Below are positions 18,331 to 26,809 of a DNA stretch of 64,000 nt, in pieces. The position numbers and the translations under genes were made by a program. Origin of the DNA: Betaproteobacteria bacterium (GTDB lineage: Bacteria; Pseudomonadota; Gammaproteobacteria; Burkholderiales; JACQAP01); NCBI GenBank assembly GCA_016194905.1, contig JACQAP010000021.1:62001-126000 (forward strand), written 5' to 3'. The notes beneath the pieces are model-generated. The model made no database searches and was not told the DNA's origin. It saw only the letters and a list, made by a program, of their open reading frames with translations. The stretch's first letter is position 1; each line of letters opens with the position of its first letter.

Positions 18331-19374
18331 ATGGGACAGCCACTTAAAGACCCCCACACGGAGCGGGAAGCTTACTATCGCCGCATCGCGCCGGCGCATC
18401 TCACGCCGCTGTGGGAAATGATGAGCGCGCTGGTGCCGCGCCAGCCGAAGTCGCCCTGTGTGCCGGCGCTGTGGAACTACGCCGAGGTACGGCCGTGGCT
18501 GATGGAGTCCGGCAGCCTGATCACGGCGAAGGAAGCGGTGCGCCGCGTGCTGATCCTCGAAAACCCGGGCATTCCCGGCCAATCGGCGATCACGAACTCG
18601 CTGTACGCCGGCTGGCAACTGATCCTCCCCGGCGAAGTGGCGCCGAGTCACCGGCACACGCAAACGGCGCTGCGGCTAATCGTCGAGGGTGCCGGGGCCT
18701 ACACCGCAGTCGACGGCGAGCGTGTGACCATGCATCCGGGCGATTTCATCATCACGCCGTCGTGGACATGGCACGACCACGGAAACCCCGCAGCTGAGCC
18801 GGTCGTCTGGCTCGATGGATTGGATATCCCGCTGGTGCGATTCTTCGATGCCGGCTTCGCGGAGGATTATCCGCACGACGAACAGGACGTCGTTCGTCCG
18901 GAAGGCGATGCCTGGTTGCGTTACGGCAACAATCTGCTGCCGATCGCGTTTCAGCCCAGGGATGCGAGCTCGCCGGTTTTTGCCTATCCGTACGCGCGGT
19001 CGCGCCAAAGCCTGCTGCAGCTGGCACAAGTCGACAAACCCCATGCGAGCCATGGACACAAGATGGAGTTCGTCAATCCCGCCACCGGCGGTCCGGCGAT
19101 GCCGACCATGGGTGCCTATATCCAGCTCCTGCCGAGAGGTTTCAGCGGTCGTCCGTGTCGCGGCACCGACGGCACTGTCTTCTCGGTGATCGAGGGCGGC
19201 GGCCGCGCGGTGATCGGTGGCGAGACTTTCGACTTCGCGGCACGCGATACTTTCGTCGTGCCTTCGTGGCAGACCTATGCGTTGGTCGCTTCGGAGGAGT
19301 CCGTACTGTTTAGTTTTTCCGACCGGCCGGTGCAGCGGGCATTGGGCTTGTGGCGCGAGGAGCAGCTGCAATAG
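18331..19374 (+). CDS. Gentisate 1,2-dioxygenase
   Basis: A 347-residue bicupin. It opens the ring of gentisate (2,5-dihydroxybenzoate) with O2 to give maleylpyruvate. The iron ligands are in the first cupin: His107 and His109 ([11 protein letters not shown]) and His148 (WTWHDHGN). The second cupin (about 250-340) lacks them, as is usual. Length matches known enzymes (about 340-350). GGAGG lies 6-10 bases before the ATG. The hydrolase and isomerase needed for the next two steps are at 19440 and 24118, so the lower gentisate pathway is complete here. Confidence 0.92.
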   Translation: MGQPLKDPHTEREAYYRRIAPAHLTPLWEMMSALVPRQPKSPCVPALWNYAEVRPWLMESGSLITAKEAVRRVLILENPGIPGQSAITNSLYAGWQLILPGEVAPSHRHTQTALRLIVEGAGAYTAVDGERVTMHPGDFIITPSWTWHDHGNPAAEPVVWLDGLDIPLVRFFDAGFAEDYPHDEQDVVRPEGDAWLRYGNNLLPIAFQPRDASSPVFAYPYARSRQSLLQLAQVDKPHASHGHKMEFVNPATGGPAMPTMGAYIQLLPRGFSGRPCRGTDGTVFSVIEGGGRAVIGGETFDFAARDTFVVPSWQTYALVASEESVLFSFSDRPVQRALGLWREEQLQ

Positions 19375-19439
19375 CCCACGCCGAGCGCTGGTTCTCGCGC
19401 CTCGGACTTCCATCTTCTGACCATCATTACTTCCAAACC

Positions 19440-20135
19440 ATGAACGGAAATGAATTGTTGTTCGACATCGGCCCGGTGCCCTCGGTACCCATCGTGGGCC
19501 GCAAGGAGCGATTCCCGGTCCATCGCATTTATTGCGTAGGCCGCAACTATGCCGCCCATGCCCGGGAAATGGGCAAGGATCCGGACAAGGAACCGCCGTT
19601 TTTCTTCCTCAAGCCGGCCGACGCCGTGCTGCCGGGCGGCGGCAAGATGCATTACCCGCCGGGCACGGAAAATCTGCATCATGAAATCGAGATGGTGGTG
19701 GCGATCCAGCGCGAGGGCCGCAATATTCCGGCGGCCAAGGCACTGGAGTTCGTGTTCGGCTATGCGGTTGGCCTGGACATGACCCGTCGCGACCTGCAGT
19801 TCAAGGCGCGCGACATGGGACGGCCTTGGGACTTCGGCAAGGCTTTCGACGAATCGGCGCCCATAGCCGCCATTCATTCAGTGGCCAGCCACGGCCATCA
19901 CTCGACGGGCAAGATCTGGCTGAAGGTCAATGGCGAAACGCGGCAGCAGGCGGACCTGTCGGAGATGATCTGGAACGTGCCGGACACGATTGCATACCTG
20001 TCCGACTATTACTTGCTCAAACCCGGTGACCTGATTTACACCGGCACGCCGGCGGGTGTAGGGGCCGTGAAGAAGGGCGACCAGATGGTCGGATCCGTGG
20101 AGGGACTGGGGGAACTGGCCGTCACCGTCGCTTGA
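19440..20135 (+). CDS. Fumarylpyruvate hydrolase (FAH family)
   Basis: A 231-residue protein of the fumarylacetoacetate hydrolase fold. The ATG at 19440 is preferred over an upstream in-frame start because the family homology begins with MNGNELLF. Metal ligands Glu82 and Glu84 (HEIEMVV) and a later Asp (LDMTRRD) are visible, as is the conserved TGTPAGVG loop near the C-terminus. By context it splits fumarylpyruvate to fumarate and pyruvate, the last step of the gentisate route (NagK-like). Family members also include acylpyruvases, so the assignment leans on the neighbouring dioxygenase. Confidence 0.88.
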   Translation: MNGNELLFDIGPVPSVPIVGRKERFPVHRIYCVGRNYAAHAREMGKDPDKEPPFFFLKPADAVLPGGGKMHYPPGTENLHHEIEMVVAIQREGRNIPAAKALEFVFGYAVGLDMTRRDLQFKARDMGRPWDFGKAFDESAPIAAIHSVASHGHHSTGKIWLKVNGETRQQADLSEMIWNVPDTIAYLSDYYLLKPGDLIYTGTPAGVGAVKKGDQMVGSVEGLGELAVTVA

Positions 20136-20161
20136 AGTCACCGGACAACGACAACAACCAT

Positions 20162-20482
20162 ATGGAAGCAGCGGGGCAGGGCAAGACGTGGCTGGAAGCC
20201 GCACTGAACGGACCATGGACGCGCAAGCATCAACCGCGGATTCCGGTCACGGTGAAGGAAATCGTGGAAGAGGGCATTGCCTGCGTCAGGGCGGGCGCGG
20301 CGATCATTCACGCCCATGCTTATGACGAAGCGACCGGGCGGCAAACCCAGAGCCCGGATGTTTACGCGAGCATCATTGACGGCATCCGCAGCAAAGTGGA
20401 CGCCATCGTCTACCCGACCATTCCGGCCGTTGGGCTGGGAGGTCAGCCCGGCGAGCAGACTTCGCCACACGCTCGGCTATAA
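20162..20482 (+). pseudogene. Truncated BKACE (beta-keto acid cleavage, DUF849) gene
   Basis: A 106-residue frame whose first 85-90 residues match the N-terminus of BKACE enzymes: LEAALNGPWTR, IPVTVKEIVEE, AGAAIIHAHAYDEATG and the following YASIIDGIR helix. Full-length members are about 270-310 residues with a zinc site completed by later histidines and a glutamate. Here the frame ends after a short unrelated tail (GGQPGEQTSPHARL), 38 bp before the pdxA start. Internal deletion of the C-terminal two thirds is the simplest reading. It is unlikely to be active. Confidence 0.75.
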
Positions 20483-20520
20483 TTTTGCGCACTTCCTTTT
20501 CTTGAAATCACGAGGATCGC

Positions 20521-21501
20521 ATGACCGCAAAAATCGGCATCACCATGGGCGATCCGTCGGGCATAGGGCCGGAGATCATCGTCAAGACGCTTGCCCAGAT
20601 GAGCCCGGCAACGCGTTCGGTTTCCGCTGTGGTGGGCAATCTCGCCACGCTGAAACGCGCCGACAAGCTGCTTGGCACGGGACTCAAGTTCGTCGACGGA
20701 CTCGAAGCGAAGGACGGTGAAGTACCGGTCGCCAATGTGGCGAGCAAGGATCAGGACAAGATTGTCGACGGCAAGGTTTCCGCCGCCGGCGGCGAAGCGG
20801 CTTATCGATACGTTGAGGAAGCGGTCAAGCTCGCTATGGGCGGCAAGATTGCCGTGATCGTCACGGCACCGCTGAACAAGGCCGCCATGCATTCCGCCGG
20901 CCATCACTTCGACGGCCACACCGAGTTGCTGGCGCATCTGACCGGAGCGAAGTCTTCGTTCATGCTGCTGGCCAGCGACAAGCTGAACGCGATCCACGTC
21001 ACCACGCACCAGTCACTGAAGAACGCCGCCGAACGTCCGACCATCGAACGGGTGATCGCGACCATCCGTGCCGGACATCAGCACTTCCGCGAACTCGGCA
21101 TCGACAAACCGCGTATCGCGGTCGCCGGTCTGAATCCGCACAGCGGCGAAGGCGGGATTTTCGGCCGCGAGGAAATCGAACGCATCCAGCCGGCGATCGA
21201 AGCGGCGCAGAAGGAAGGCATCGACGTCAAAGGGCCGATCTCCGGCGACACGGTGTTCTATCGCGCGCTCAAAGGCGAATTCGACCTGGTTGTTGCGCAA
21301 TATCACGATCAGGGCCATATCCCGACCAAGCTGATCGCCTTCGACGAAACCGTGAACGTCAGTCTCGGGCTGCCGATACGCCGCACGTCAGTGGATCACG
21401 GCACGGCGCACGACATCGCCTGGACCGGCAAGGCCAACAACGTCAATATGCAGGCGGCCATCGCTTATGCCCGGAAGATGGCGGACCACATTGCCGCCTG
21501 A
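20521..21501 (+). CDS. pdxA2: PdxA2-like 4-phospho-threonate/hydroxythreonine dehydrogenase
   Basis: A 326-residue metal-dependent NAD dehydrogenase of the PdxA family. Visible signatures are MGDPSGIGPEI at the N-terminus, the phosphate/metal site TAPLNKAAMHSAG and GHTELLA, PHSGEGG, and the metal histidine in QYHDQGH. The family includes biosynthetic PdxA (vitamin B6), PdxA2 acting on 4-phospho-D-threonate or erythronate, and TphB-type dihydrodiol dehydrogenases. The adjacent DUF1537 kinase 12 bp downstream argues for PdxA2, which oxidatively decarboxylates the phosphorylated four-carbon acid to dihydroxyacetone phosphate. The GAGGATCGC before the ATG is a plausible ribosome site. Confidence 0.85.
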   Translation: MTAKIGITMGDPSGIGPEIIVKTLAQMSPATRSVSAVVGNLATLKRADKLLGTGLKFVDGLEAKDGEVPVANVASKDQDKIVDGKVSAAGGEAAYRYVEEAVKLAMGGKIAVIVTAPLNKAAMHSAGHHFDGHTELLAHLTGAKSSFMLLASDKLNAIHVTTHQSLKNAAERPTIERVIATIRAGHQHFRELGIDKPRIAVAGLNPHSGEGGIFGREEIERIQPAIEAAQKEGIDVKGPISGDTVFYRALKGEFDLVVAQYHDQGHIPTKLIAFDETVNVSLGLPIRRTSVDHGTAHDIAWTGKANNVNMQAAIAYARKMADHIAA

Positions 21502-21513
21502 GGGTGAGGTTCC

Positions 21514-22689
21514 ATGACGCGTCCGCCCCGCGTACTCATCGTTGCCGATGACCTGACGGGGGCAATGGATAGCGCCGGGCCCTTCGCCACGCTTGGCGTC
21601 GAAACCTGGGTTGTTGCCGTGCCGATGCGCTGCGATCCGGCATCCTTGAAATCGGCATGCGTTGTCTCGGTTAACACCGACACCCGACATCTGCCGGGAC
21701 CGCAAGCCGCTGCCCGCGTGATCGAAATCGTGCGCCACCTCGGGGCCGGCGGTTTCGATATCGTCGTCAAGAAAATAGATTCGACTCTGCGGGGCAACGT
21801 TGTGGCCGAAACTCTGGCATTGCTCGATCTCAGCGGCCGTCGTGAAGCCGTGGTCGCAGCGGCATTTCCGGCACAAGGGCGCACCGTGCGCAAGGGAATC
21901 GTTTACGTCGACGGCAAGCCGCTTGCGCAGACCGGTTTTGCGAAAGATGCGTTGTCGCCGCCGCCGCTGGCGCCGCTGCAGCAGGTCTTCGCCGCGGCGA
22001 AGCCAGGATTGCGAGTTACAACAGTCGCGCCGGCGGATGCCTTCGATGCCGGGACCGATATCTGGATTGCTGACAGCGAAATCGATGCCGATCTGGCGAG
22101 AATCATCGAAACCCTCGCTTCGCGCATGAACTCCGTGCTGATGGTCGGTTCAGCGGGCTTGACCCGCGCTCTTGCCCTGATCTGCTTCGATGGGCATCCC
22201 GCGCCATCCAGCCCGAAACATGTAACCGGCATCATTGTGTTCGCGGTTGGCTCGCGTGCGGCGCGCACTGCCGAGCAGGTCGAAGCGCTGGTAGCCGAGC
22301 CGGAAACCAAGGTGTTGCGTGCGCCTAATGGCCGGCTGCAGTGCACCGAGATTCCGGTCGCGCGAAATCTGGTATTGAAGGCCACAGCCGACGATTTTGG
22401 CCATGAGGGCGACGCCGGGCGCGTCGCAGCCGACATGGCGAAGCATGCGATCGAAATTACGCATCGCGCGCAGGCCCAGGCGCTGGTCGCAACCGGTGGC
22501 GATACTGCGATCGCCATTCTGGTTGCGAGTGGGAACCCGGCACTGCAGGTGCTCGGCGATCTGATGCCGGGCATTCCCTACGCGCGCATTCGTCTCCAAG
22601 GCGCATCGCTCTGGCTGGTCACCAAGGCGGGCGGCTTCGGCGGGCGCGATACGTTTCGCGACGTCGCGCGCCGGTTGCGCGGAGTCTAA
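21514..22689 (+). CDS. DUF1537 four-carbon acid sugar kinase (DtnK/OtnK-like)
   Basis: A 391-residue kinase. The N-terminal motif ADDLTGAMDSAGPFA is diagnostic of the DUF1537/SBD_N family, followed by KKIDSTLRGNV, which binds substrate. The C-terminal half contains the nucleotide-binding ATGGDTA region. Characterised members phosphorylate D-threonate, D-erythronate or related four-carbon acids, working with PdxA2 or other dehydrogenases. The gene directly follows pdxA2, with a small gap of 12 bp. Its presence inside a gentisate cluster is unusual; the substrate here could be a sugar acid unrelated to aromatics. Confidence 0.85.
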   Translation: MTRPPRVLIVADDLTGAMDSAGPFATLGVETWVVAVPMRCDPASLKSACVVSVNTDTRHLPGPQAAARVIEIVRHLGAGGFDIVVKKIDSTLRGNVVAETLALLDLSGRREAVVAAAFPAQGRTVRKGIVYVDGKPLAQTGFAKDALSPPPLAPLQQVFAAAKPGLRVTTVAPADAFDAGTDIWIADSEIDADLARIIETLASRMNSVLMVGSAGLTRALALICFDGHPAPSSPKHVTGIIVFAVGSRAARTAEQVEALVAEPETKVLRAPNGRLQCTEIPVARNLVLKATADDFGHEGDAGRVAADMAKHAIEITHRAQAQALVATGGDTAIAILVASGNPALQVLGDLMPGIPYARIRLQGASLWLVTKAGGFGGRDTFRDVARRLRGV

Positions 22690-22694
22690 AGTTC

Positions 22695-24089
22695 ATGTCG
22701 GCCAAAAACGCCATCAGCAGTTTTCTGAATCCGGCGAGCATCGCGGTCGTCGGTGCGGGAGAGCGGCCGACCAGTTCGGGCGGCGCCATGCTGCGCAACT
22801 TGCGCGTATCGGGCTACGCCGGCCGCATCGTCCCGGTCAATCCCAAGGGCGGTGAATTCGATGGCCTGAAGGTGGCGGTTTCACTCAAGGAGATGGACGG
22901 CCCAGTCGATCTGGTCGCGGTGCTGGTAAGACCCGAGAGCATCCTCGACGTGGTCACCGAAGCGGCAGACACCGGCCACAAGAACATCCTGATCCTGCCC
23001 GGCGGATTCGCCGAAGCCGGCGACAGCGGGCGCGCGCGCGACGCCTCCCTGCGTGAACTCGCTTCTGCGCGCGGGCTGACGATCGGCGGTCCGAATTGCG
23101 CGGGCGTGATCAATCTGCTGGACCCGAAGGCGCCGTTCGCCGCGACCTTCTTCCGCGACATGCCCAGAGGCGGCGCCGTGGCGATGATCTCGCAGTCGGG
23201 CGCGATCATCGAAGAGGCGATCGACGCCAGTCATGCCTACAACATCCCGCTGGGTGCGGTCGTGTCCGTTGGCAACAGCATGCACCTGGGCATCATCGAA
23301 TATCTCGAGCATTTGGGCCGCGACGAACGTTGCAAGGCGATCCTGCTCTATGTCGAATCCTTCGGCGACGCGGCGCGTTTGGGCGAAGCCGCGCGCGCGG
23401 TGGCGAAGATCAAGCCGGTGATCGCCCTGATCGGAGGGCGCACGACTGCCGGCCGCGATGCTGCAGTTCGCCACACCGGATCACGGCCGCCCGATGATGC
23501 CGCCACAGATGAGTTCTGCCGCCGCAGCGGCATCGTCAGGGTGAAAAGTCTGCGGCGCCTGCTGCTGGCGGGCAAGGCATTCGGTGCTTATCCTCAGGGC
23601 ATCGGCAAGCGCGTGCTGCTGCTGTCGAATTCCGGCGGCCCGGGCGTGCTGGCCGCCGACCAGGCGGTGGATGAGGGCCTCGCGTTGCCGGAACTGCCGG
23701 CTTCGATGGCCGAGAAATTACGCGGTTTCCTGCCCCCCGAAGCGTCGATCGCCAACCCGCTCGATCTCCTGGCGGACGCGCGCGCAGACCGCTTTTCCGC
23801 CACGCTCGCGGCCGCGTTGGAAATGGGTAAAGGACACTTCGATGCGATCCTGATGATCCACGTCGTGCCGTTCATGGTGGATGCCGGCGCGGTGGTCGAG
23901 GCGCTCGCCGAGTTGTGCAAACCGGCGAAGCTGCCGATCCTGCATTCCATGATGGGCACGCTCGAGCACAAGGACGACTGGTTCGCGCGCATGGAACAGG
24001 CCGGCGTACCGACGTTCAAGGATGCCGAGGAAATGTGCATCGCAGCCGGTCTGCTGATGCGCCATCGCGAACTCAATGTGGTGCGTTGA
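22695..24089 (+). CDS. NDP-forming acyl-CoA synthetase alpha-type protein
   Basis: A 464-residue protein with the CoA-binding Rossmann domain (about 5-130, LNPASIAVVGAGERP) and the succinyl-CoA ligase-like domain (about 140-460), including ISQSGAIIEEAI and SNSGGPGVLAAD. The ATP-grasp (beta) domain found in the 700-residue fused acetyl-CoA synthetases and feruloyl-CoA synthetases is absent, so it would need a separate beta subunit, which is not in the window. The expected phosphohistidine (usually in a GHTG- or GRHTGS-like segment) may be the His in VRHTGSRP near residue 262. It follows the kinase gene by 5 bp. A CoA-thioester step in this aromatic cluster is suggested, not proven. Confidence 0.75.
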   Translation: MSAKNAISSFLNPASIAVVGAGERPTSSGGAMLRNLRVSGYAGRIVPVNPKGGEFDGLKVAVSLKEMDGPVDLVAVLVRPESILDVVTEAADTGHKNILILPGGFAEAGDSGRARDASLRELASARGLTIGGPNCAGVINLLDPKAPFAATFFRDMPRGGAVAMISQSGAIIEEAIDASHAYNIPLGAVVSVGNSMHLGIIEYLEHLGRDERCKAILLYVESFGDAARLGEAARAVAKIKPVIALIGGRTTAGRDAAVRHTGSRPPDDAATDEFCRRSGIVRVKSLRRLLLAGKAFGAYPQGIGKRVLLLSNSGGPGVLAADQAVDEGLALPELPASMAEKLRGFLPPEASIANPLDLLADARADRFSATLAAALEMGKGHFDAILMIHVVPFMVDAGAVVEALAELCKPAKLPILHSMMGTLEHKDDWFARMEQAGVPTFKDAEEMCIAAGLLMRHRELNVVR

Positions 24090-24117
24090 AGAACGCAGGC
24101 AATACCAGGGAGAACAG

Positions 24118-24759
24118 ATGCTTAAACTTTACGGGTATTTCAGAAGTTCCGCGTCCTACCGCGTGCGCATCGCACTGAACATGAAAGGCCTCGACTACGA
24201 GCAGGTCAGCATCCATCTGGCGAAAGGCCGGCAGTACACGCCCGAGTTTTCGGAAATCAGTCCGCAGAATCTGGTTCCGGTGCTGGAGCACGACGGCCAG
24301 CGGCTGTATCAGTCGCCGGCGATCATCCAGTATCTCGACGAGAAATTTCCCCAGCCGGCCCTGCTGCCCAAAGATTCTCTCGGTAGAAATCGCGCCCGCT
24401 CCCTGGCGCTGATCTGCGTTTGCGAAATCCATCCGCTGAACAACACACGCGTGCTGGCCTACCTGACCGATACGCTCAAACTGACCGACGAACAGAAAAA
24501 TGCCTGGTACCGGCACTGGGTGACGGTCGGCTTCACCGCACTGGAGAAGCGGCTCGCGACGGAAAAGGAAACCGGGCAGTTCTGCCACGGCGACACGCCG
24601 GGTTTCGCAGATATCGCGCTGGTACCGCAGGTTGCCAATGCCAATCGCTTCAAGGTCGACCTCAACCCATTTCCCACCATCAGTCGTATCAACGACGAGT
24701 GCCTTAAGCTCGAGCCTTTCAGGAAGGCGATGCCGGCGAATCAGCCGGATGCCGAGTAA
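24118..24759 (+). CDS. maiA: Maleylpyruvate/maleylacetoacetate isomerase (zeta-class GST)
   Basis: A 213-residue zeta-class glutathione transferase. The N-terminal thioredoxin-like domain carries the glutathione active-site segment SSASYRVRIAL (canonical SSCSxRVRI, with Ala at the Cys position), NLVPVLEHDG and QSPAIIQYLDE. The C-terminal helical domain has CEIHPLNN and the GDTPGFADI motif. In the gentisate pathway this fold isomerises maleylpyruvate to fumarylpyruvate using glutathione (NagL); the homologous enzyme in tyrosine breakdown acts on maleylacetoacetate. Pairing with gentisate dioxygenase favours the first role. GGGAGAAC precedes the ATG at 24118. Confidence 0.88.
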   Translation: MLKLYGYFRSSASYRVRIALNMKGLDYEQVSIHLAKGRQYTPEFSEISPQNLVPVLEHDGQRLYQSPAIIQYLDEKFPQPALLPKDSLGRNRARSLALICVCEIHPLNNTRVLAYLTDTLKLTDEQKNAWYRHWVTVGFTALEKRLATEKETGQFCHGDTPGFADIALVPQVANANRFKVDLNPFPTISRINDECLKLEPFRKAMPANQPDAE

Positions 24760-24932
24760 GGGACGAGGGACGCCCACGGAATTCCGGGGATTCCGGGGGA
24801 TACCGGTCTAAAAGGGCACTCCATGCTTCGCATGGGTATTCCACCATAACCGGCCTTCGGCCATAAGGGACGCCGATAGAGGGATCGCGCGTGCTATTCT
24901 CGAACGCACAGCGATAAAGGGAAGGTGAGGAG

Positions 24933-25352
24933 ATGAAGAAGAGTTATCTTGTAGCTGGCTTGTTACTCGCGCTGTCCGTGCCGGCCGTGTATGCAGATGA
25001 CGTGGAGCCGCCCAAGGTACGCAAGCAGGGCAGCACGACTTACGTTACAGGGGGGGCCGGCGAAGCGCAGCGCAAGGCGATGTTCAAGATCGCCAACAAG
25101 TTTCCGATCCAGTTGATTTTCGAGGTCGAAGGGCAGGAAGGCGATATCAGCGGGGTGAAGGTTACGCTGACCGACCTCAGCGGGAATGCATTGATCGAGG
25201 CGGTTTCTGAGGGGCCGTATTTTTATATGAATCCGCCCGCTGGCGGACGTTTTACCATCGACGCCGAATACAACGGCGAAAAGCAAACCAGAACGAAGGA
25301 TCTGGTGGGCCGCCGCTACCTGGTCCTCGAATTCAAGTTCCACGCGAAGTAG
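24933..25352 (+). CDS. Secreted hypothetical protein, carboxypeptidase-regulatory-like
   Basis: A 139-residue protein with a clear signal peptide (MKKSYLVAGLLLALSVPAVYA-DD) and a strong ribosome site (GGTGAGGAG). The mature part has a beta-sandwich feel: the segment GVKVTLTDLSGNALIEAVSEGPYFYMNPPAGGRFTI matches the pattern of small carboxypeptidase-regulatory or Cna-B-like domains, which read as V-x-L-x-D-x-x-G followed by a P-x-G-x-Y/F strand. It is one of three small genes in a row (24933-26155). The 170-bp gap upstream contains short palindromes (CATGCTTCGCATG, GGCCTTCGGCC). Function unknown. Confidence 0.65.
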   Translation: MKKSYLVAGLLLALSVPAVYADDVEPPKVRKQGSTTYVTGGAGEAQRKAMFKIANKFPIQLIFEVEGQEGDISGVKVTLTDLSGNALIEAVSEGPYFYMNPPAGGRFTIDAEYNGEKQTRTKDLVGRRYLVLEFKFHAK

Positions 25353-25353
25353 C

Positions 25354-25692
25354 ATGGCAATCGAGTTGCTTGCGAAACCGGTCGTCGATGCCTTGCTCAA
25401 GGCCTTTGATCGCGCCAAGGATGCGCGTCTGCGCGCCAGTGCGCGCAAGGCCATCGGCGAAGCGATATCCGAGCTGATCCGCATCAGTCCGGATCTGAGC
25501 AAGGCAGAGGCGAAGATTGCGATCGCGCGCGCGGCCGGAATCCTCGATCAGGATCTGTTCACCGCCGAGCGCATGCTGAAAAAGGTCAAGAAGGCCAACC
25601 GGAAAGCCGCCATGCCGGGGGCCGCGAAGAAGCCGGCCAGCAAGTTGCGCAGGCGCAAGGCTGCCGTCAGAGGACGCCGCGCAGGATCCTGA
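25354..25692 (+). CDS. Small basic hypothetical protein
   Basis: A 112-residue protein whose ATG follows the upstream stop by one base, so the two are probably co-translated. Residues 1-75 are predicted to be helical (LLAKPVVDALLKAFDRAKDA ... AISELIRISPDLSKAEAKIAIARAAGIL), and the last 35 are Lys/Arg/Ala-rich (KKVKKANRKAAMPGAAKKPA, RRRKAAVRGRRAGS), resembling a histone-like nucleic-acid-binding tail. No signal peptide and no recognised family. Confidence 0.55.
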   Translation: MAIELLAKPVVDALLKAFDRAKDARLRASARKAIGEAISELIRISPDLSKAEAKIAIARAAGILDQDLFTAERMLKKVKKANRKAAMPGAAKKPASKLRRRKAAVRGRRAGS

Positions 25693-25840
25693 CAGCCGCA
25701 GACGGCGACGTGCGATATCCGTCGCGCCGGTTTTATCCTAGAATCGTCGGACTTGAGTCCGGGTGCGGGTTGCCGCGGCATCCCACGTGGGAGGCATGCC
25801 CGAGGGCGGGAAGCCGGGCTCTTACTGTGAGAGGTTCACC

Positions 25841-26155
25841 ATGAAACAACGAGTTGTAGCTGGCCTCATCGGGTTGGTGGTGGCCGGGCTTGGCGCCGCC
25901 AGTCCGGCTTTCGGCGAAGGCGCGTCCAATGGCCGCGAGCGGTTTTTCCTCAAACGGCAGAACTGTGCCTGGACCGAGGAAATGGGCAAATACATCTACG
26001 AATGCATCAAGAAGAACGATGGCTTCAATGCCCACTGGTGCCACAACGAGGCGATCGATGCCTTCTGCCCGGCCGACGAGAATGCGATTCCGCATCCCAC
26101 CGACGTTCAGCCGAGCGAGAAGCCAGCCGAACCGGAGGCGGGCAAGAAGGGCTGA
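25841..26155 (+). CDS. Small secreted cysteine-containing protein
   Basis: A 104-residue protein. Start at 25841 (ATG, GTGAGAGG upstream) gives a signal peptide MKQRVVAGLIGLVVAGLGAASPAFG. The mature domain has four cysteines at 42, 55, 67 and 76 (CAW, YECI, HWCHNE, FCPAD), probably two disulphides, and a Pro/Glu-rich tail. No family recognised. It is followed by a strong terminator at 26170. Confidence 0.6.
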   Translation: MKQRVVAGLIGLVVAGLGAASPAFGEGASNGRERFFLKRQNCAWTEEMGKYIYECIKKNDGFNAHWCHNEAIDAFCPADENAIPHPTDVQPSEKPAEPEAGKKG

Positions 26156-26169
26156 GGTTTCGTTCCCCG

Positions 26170-26196
26170 AAAAAGGCCGCGCTTCGCGGCCTTTTT
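26170..26196. terminator. Bidirectional terminator between convergent genes
   Basis: A perfect 12-bp stem AAAAAGGCCGCG / CGCGGCCTTTTT with a CTT loop. It ends the plus-strand gene at 26155 and the minus-strand gene whose stop lies at 26195, so the T-run overlaps that stop codon. Confidence 0.9.
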
Positions 26197-26809
26197 ACAT
26201 TTTGTAAAGCAGCGCGTGCAATTCATCCGGTCGCGGAAGGGATTTTGCCGACAGTCGCAGGTAGCGGATGCCGAGCGCCTTGAGGTAGTCCGCCTTGGCT
26301 GCGTCCGCGGCGCTGTTCCCTGCATCGATCAGGTCGATGACCGCCACAGCCGACATATTCGCGTTGCAGATCAGCAGATCGACGCCGGTCCGTGCCAGCA
26401 CCGGGTCGACCATGCCGCCGGTGGACAGCGCCGAGAGTGACACGTGCGCGAAGATGTGGTGGTCGCGCAGTCCGGTCTTGCAGGCCAGGTAGGCCAGTTT
26501 GGTCGAACCGGAAACGAAGGCATCGCGCTTGATAGGGGCAGTCTGCGCTGCTGCGGGGGCGGGCAGCGGCGTGCGCGACGGCTTCGTCGCTGCATTCACC
26601 GGTATGGACGCGCTGTTACCCATCGGTACTTCACCGCGCTTGTAAGCGGCAAGGAACTCATCCAGCGAATTGTTCTCTTTTCTCGGTTTACGGTTGCCCA
26701 GTGAAAACAGCGGCCCGTCGTCGCCCTTGATTGACTTGTAGGTGCGGAGCCAGAGGACAAATACCACCGCGAGAATGAGAAGGCCGAACAGGGCGCCGAC
26801 GATTTTCAT
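26195..26809 (-). CDS. Membrane-anchored DUF2726-like protein
   Basis: A 204-residue protein. One N-terminal transmembrane helix (3-21), then a Pro/Ala-rich linker (65-95), then a domain of about 105 residues (FVSGSTKLAYLACKTGLRD ... YLKALGIRYLRLSAKSLP). The pattern of a core strand (VDLLICNANMSAVAVIDLID), a K-x-x-Y-L-x-x-x-G-I segment and a final Leu-rich strand resembles DUF2726, which has a restriction-endonuclease-like fold. The family call is tentative; the charged residues normally conserved in the core are reduced here. It starts one base after the stop of the metalloprotease gene upstream. Confidence 0.55.
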   Translation of the reverse strand: MKIVGALFGLLILAVVFVLWLRTYKSIKGDDGPLFSLGNRKPRKENNSLDEFLAAYKRGEVPMGNSASIPVNAATKPSRTPLPAPAAAQTAPIKRDAFVSGSTKLAYLACKTGLRDHHIFAHVSLSALSTGGMVDPVLARTGVDLLICNANMSAVAVIDLIDAGNSAADAAKADYLKALGIRYLRLSAKSLPRPDELHALLYKM

